This document shows positions 6,718 to 6,824 of a DNA stretch of 6,824 nucleotides, in pieces. A program made the position numbers and the translations under genes. The notes beneath the pieces were generated by a model, which ran no database searches, was not told where the DNA came from, and saw only the letters and a program-made list of their open reading frames with translations. Source of the DNA: Candidatus Poribacteria bacterium (GTDB lineage Bacteria; Poribacteria; WGA-4E; WGA-3G); contig VYFM01000130.1 in assembly GCA_009842375.1 (NCBI GenBank), positions 1-6,824 of the forward strand, in the 5' to 3' direction. The stretch's first letter is position 1. Every line of letters begins with the position of its first letter.

Positions 6718-6780
6718 GCCCCAGCGGGACAGAATGTGTATAGAACATGAAACTCTCAGACACAAAGCCCCTGCTGGGGC
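6718..6780. repeat. Hairpin repeat with GCCCCAGC / GCTGGGGC arms
   Basis: GCCCCAGC (6718-6725) and GCTGGGGC (6773-6780) are perfect inverted repeats around a 47-bp spacer, and the pairing can extend by GGG/CCC with a small bulge. A competing local hairpin is GCCCC-TGCT-GGGGC at 6767-6780, so two alternative folds exist. The GC-rich arms stand out against an AT-rich background. The layout, including TTCTATACACATTCTG on the minus strand, resembles dispersed intergenic repeats I recall from Poribacteria-like genomes, which I cannot verify here. Confidence 0.5.
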
Positions 6781-6824
6781 GACAGGTGGAAAACCAAAAC
6801 TGGTTACGATGCACAGTACATTAT
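6781..6824. other. Non-coding right edge
   Basis: No gene start or end is visible. A small perfect hairpin, AACCA (6792-6796) with TGGTT (6801-6805), is the only structure, and it is too short to interpret. Any gene to the right lies outside the window. Confidence 0.4.

Overview
This 6.8 kb window has the look of an AT-leaning chromosomal segment from an uncultured, probably marine, bacterium with diderm-type secreted proteins. The gene mix (tandem stand-alone MacB/FtsX permeases, a secreted squalene-cyclase-like toroid protein, a Gfo/Idh/MocA dehydrogenase, a DUF547 protein) and the palindromic intergenic repeats remind me of Candidatus Poribacteria or Planctomycetes-like lineages. That assignment is an inference from memory, not something the sequence proves.

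All five convincing genes lie on the minus strand, so the transcriptional order runs from right to left: DUF547 protein (5669-6463), Gfo/Idh/MocA oxidoreductase (4590-5624), secreted prenyltransferase/squalene-oxidase-repeat protein (3273-4403), FtsX-type permease B (1813-3114) and FtsX-type permease A (350-1651). DUF547 and the oxidoreductase are separated by only 44 bp and may be co-transcribed. The repeat-protein gene looks like its own unit: it has a good sigma70-like promoter (4424-4452) and a textbook intrinsic terminator (3223-3250). The two permeases are tandem paralogues, equal in length and about two thirds identical, each preceded by a similar non-coding block, so the duplication seems to have included upstream sequence. 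No ATPase or membrane-fusion partner for them is present in the window.

Non-coding parts: 1-82 is a REP-like pair of inverted palindromic repeats; 83-349 shows nothing convincing; 4404-4589 contains the promoter and a cluster of three alternating TGAACA half-sites at helical-turn spacing; 6464-6824 holds a putative promoter for DUF547, a 123-bp MITE-like element with 12-bp perfect terminal inverted repeats, and a third repeat-like structure with GCCCCAGC/GCTGGGGC arms.

The genes do not form a recognisable pathway. Membrane transport of lipid or peptide-like material and two secreted proteins are a loose common theme only. I see no clear evidence for a new defence, mobile or biosynthetic system; the most interesting signals are the repeats, the permease duplication and the operator-like half-site cluster.
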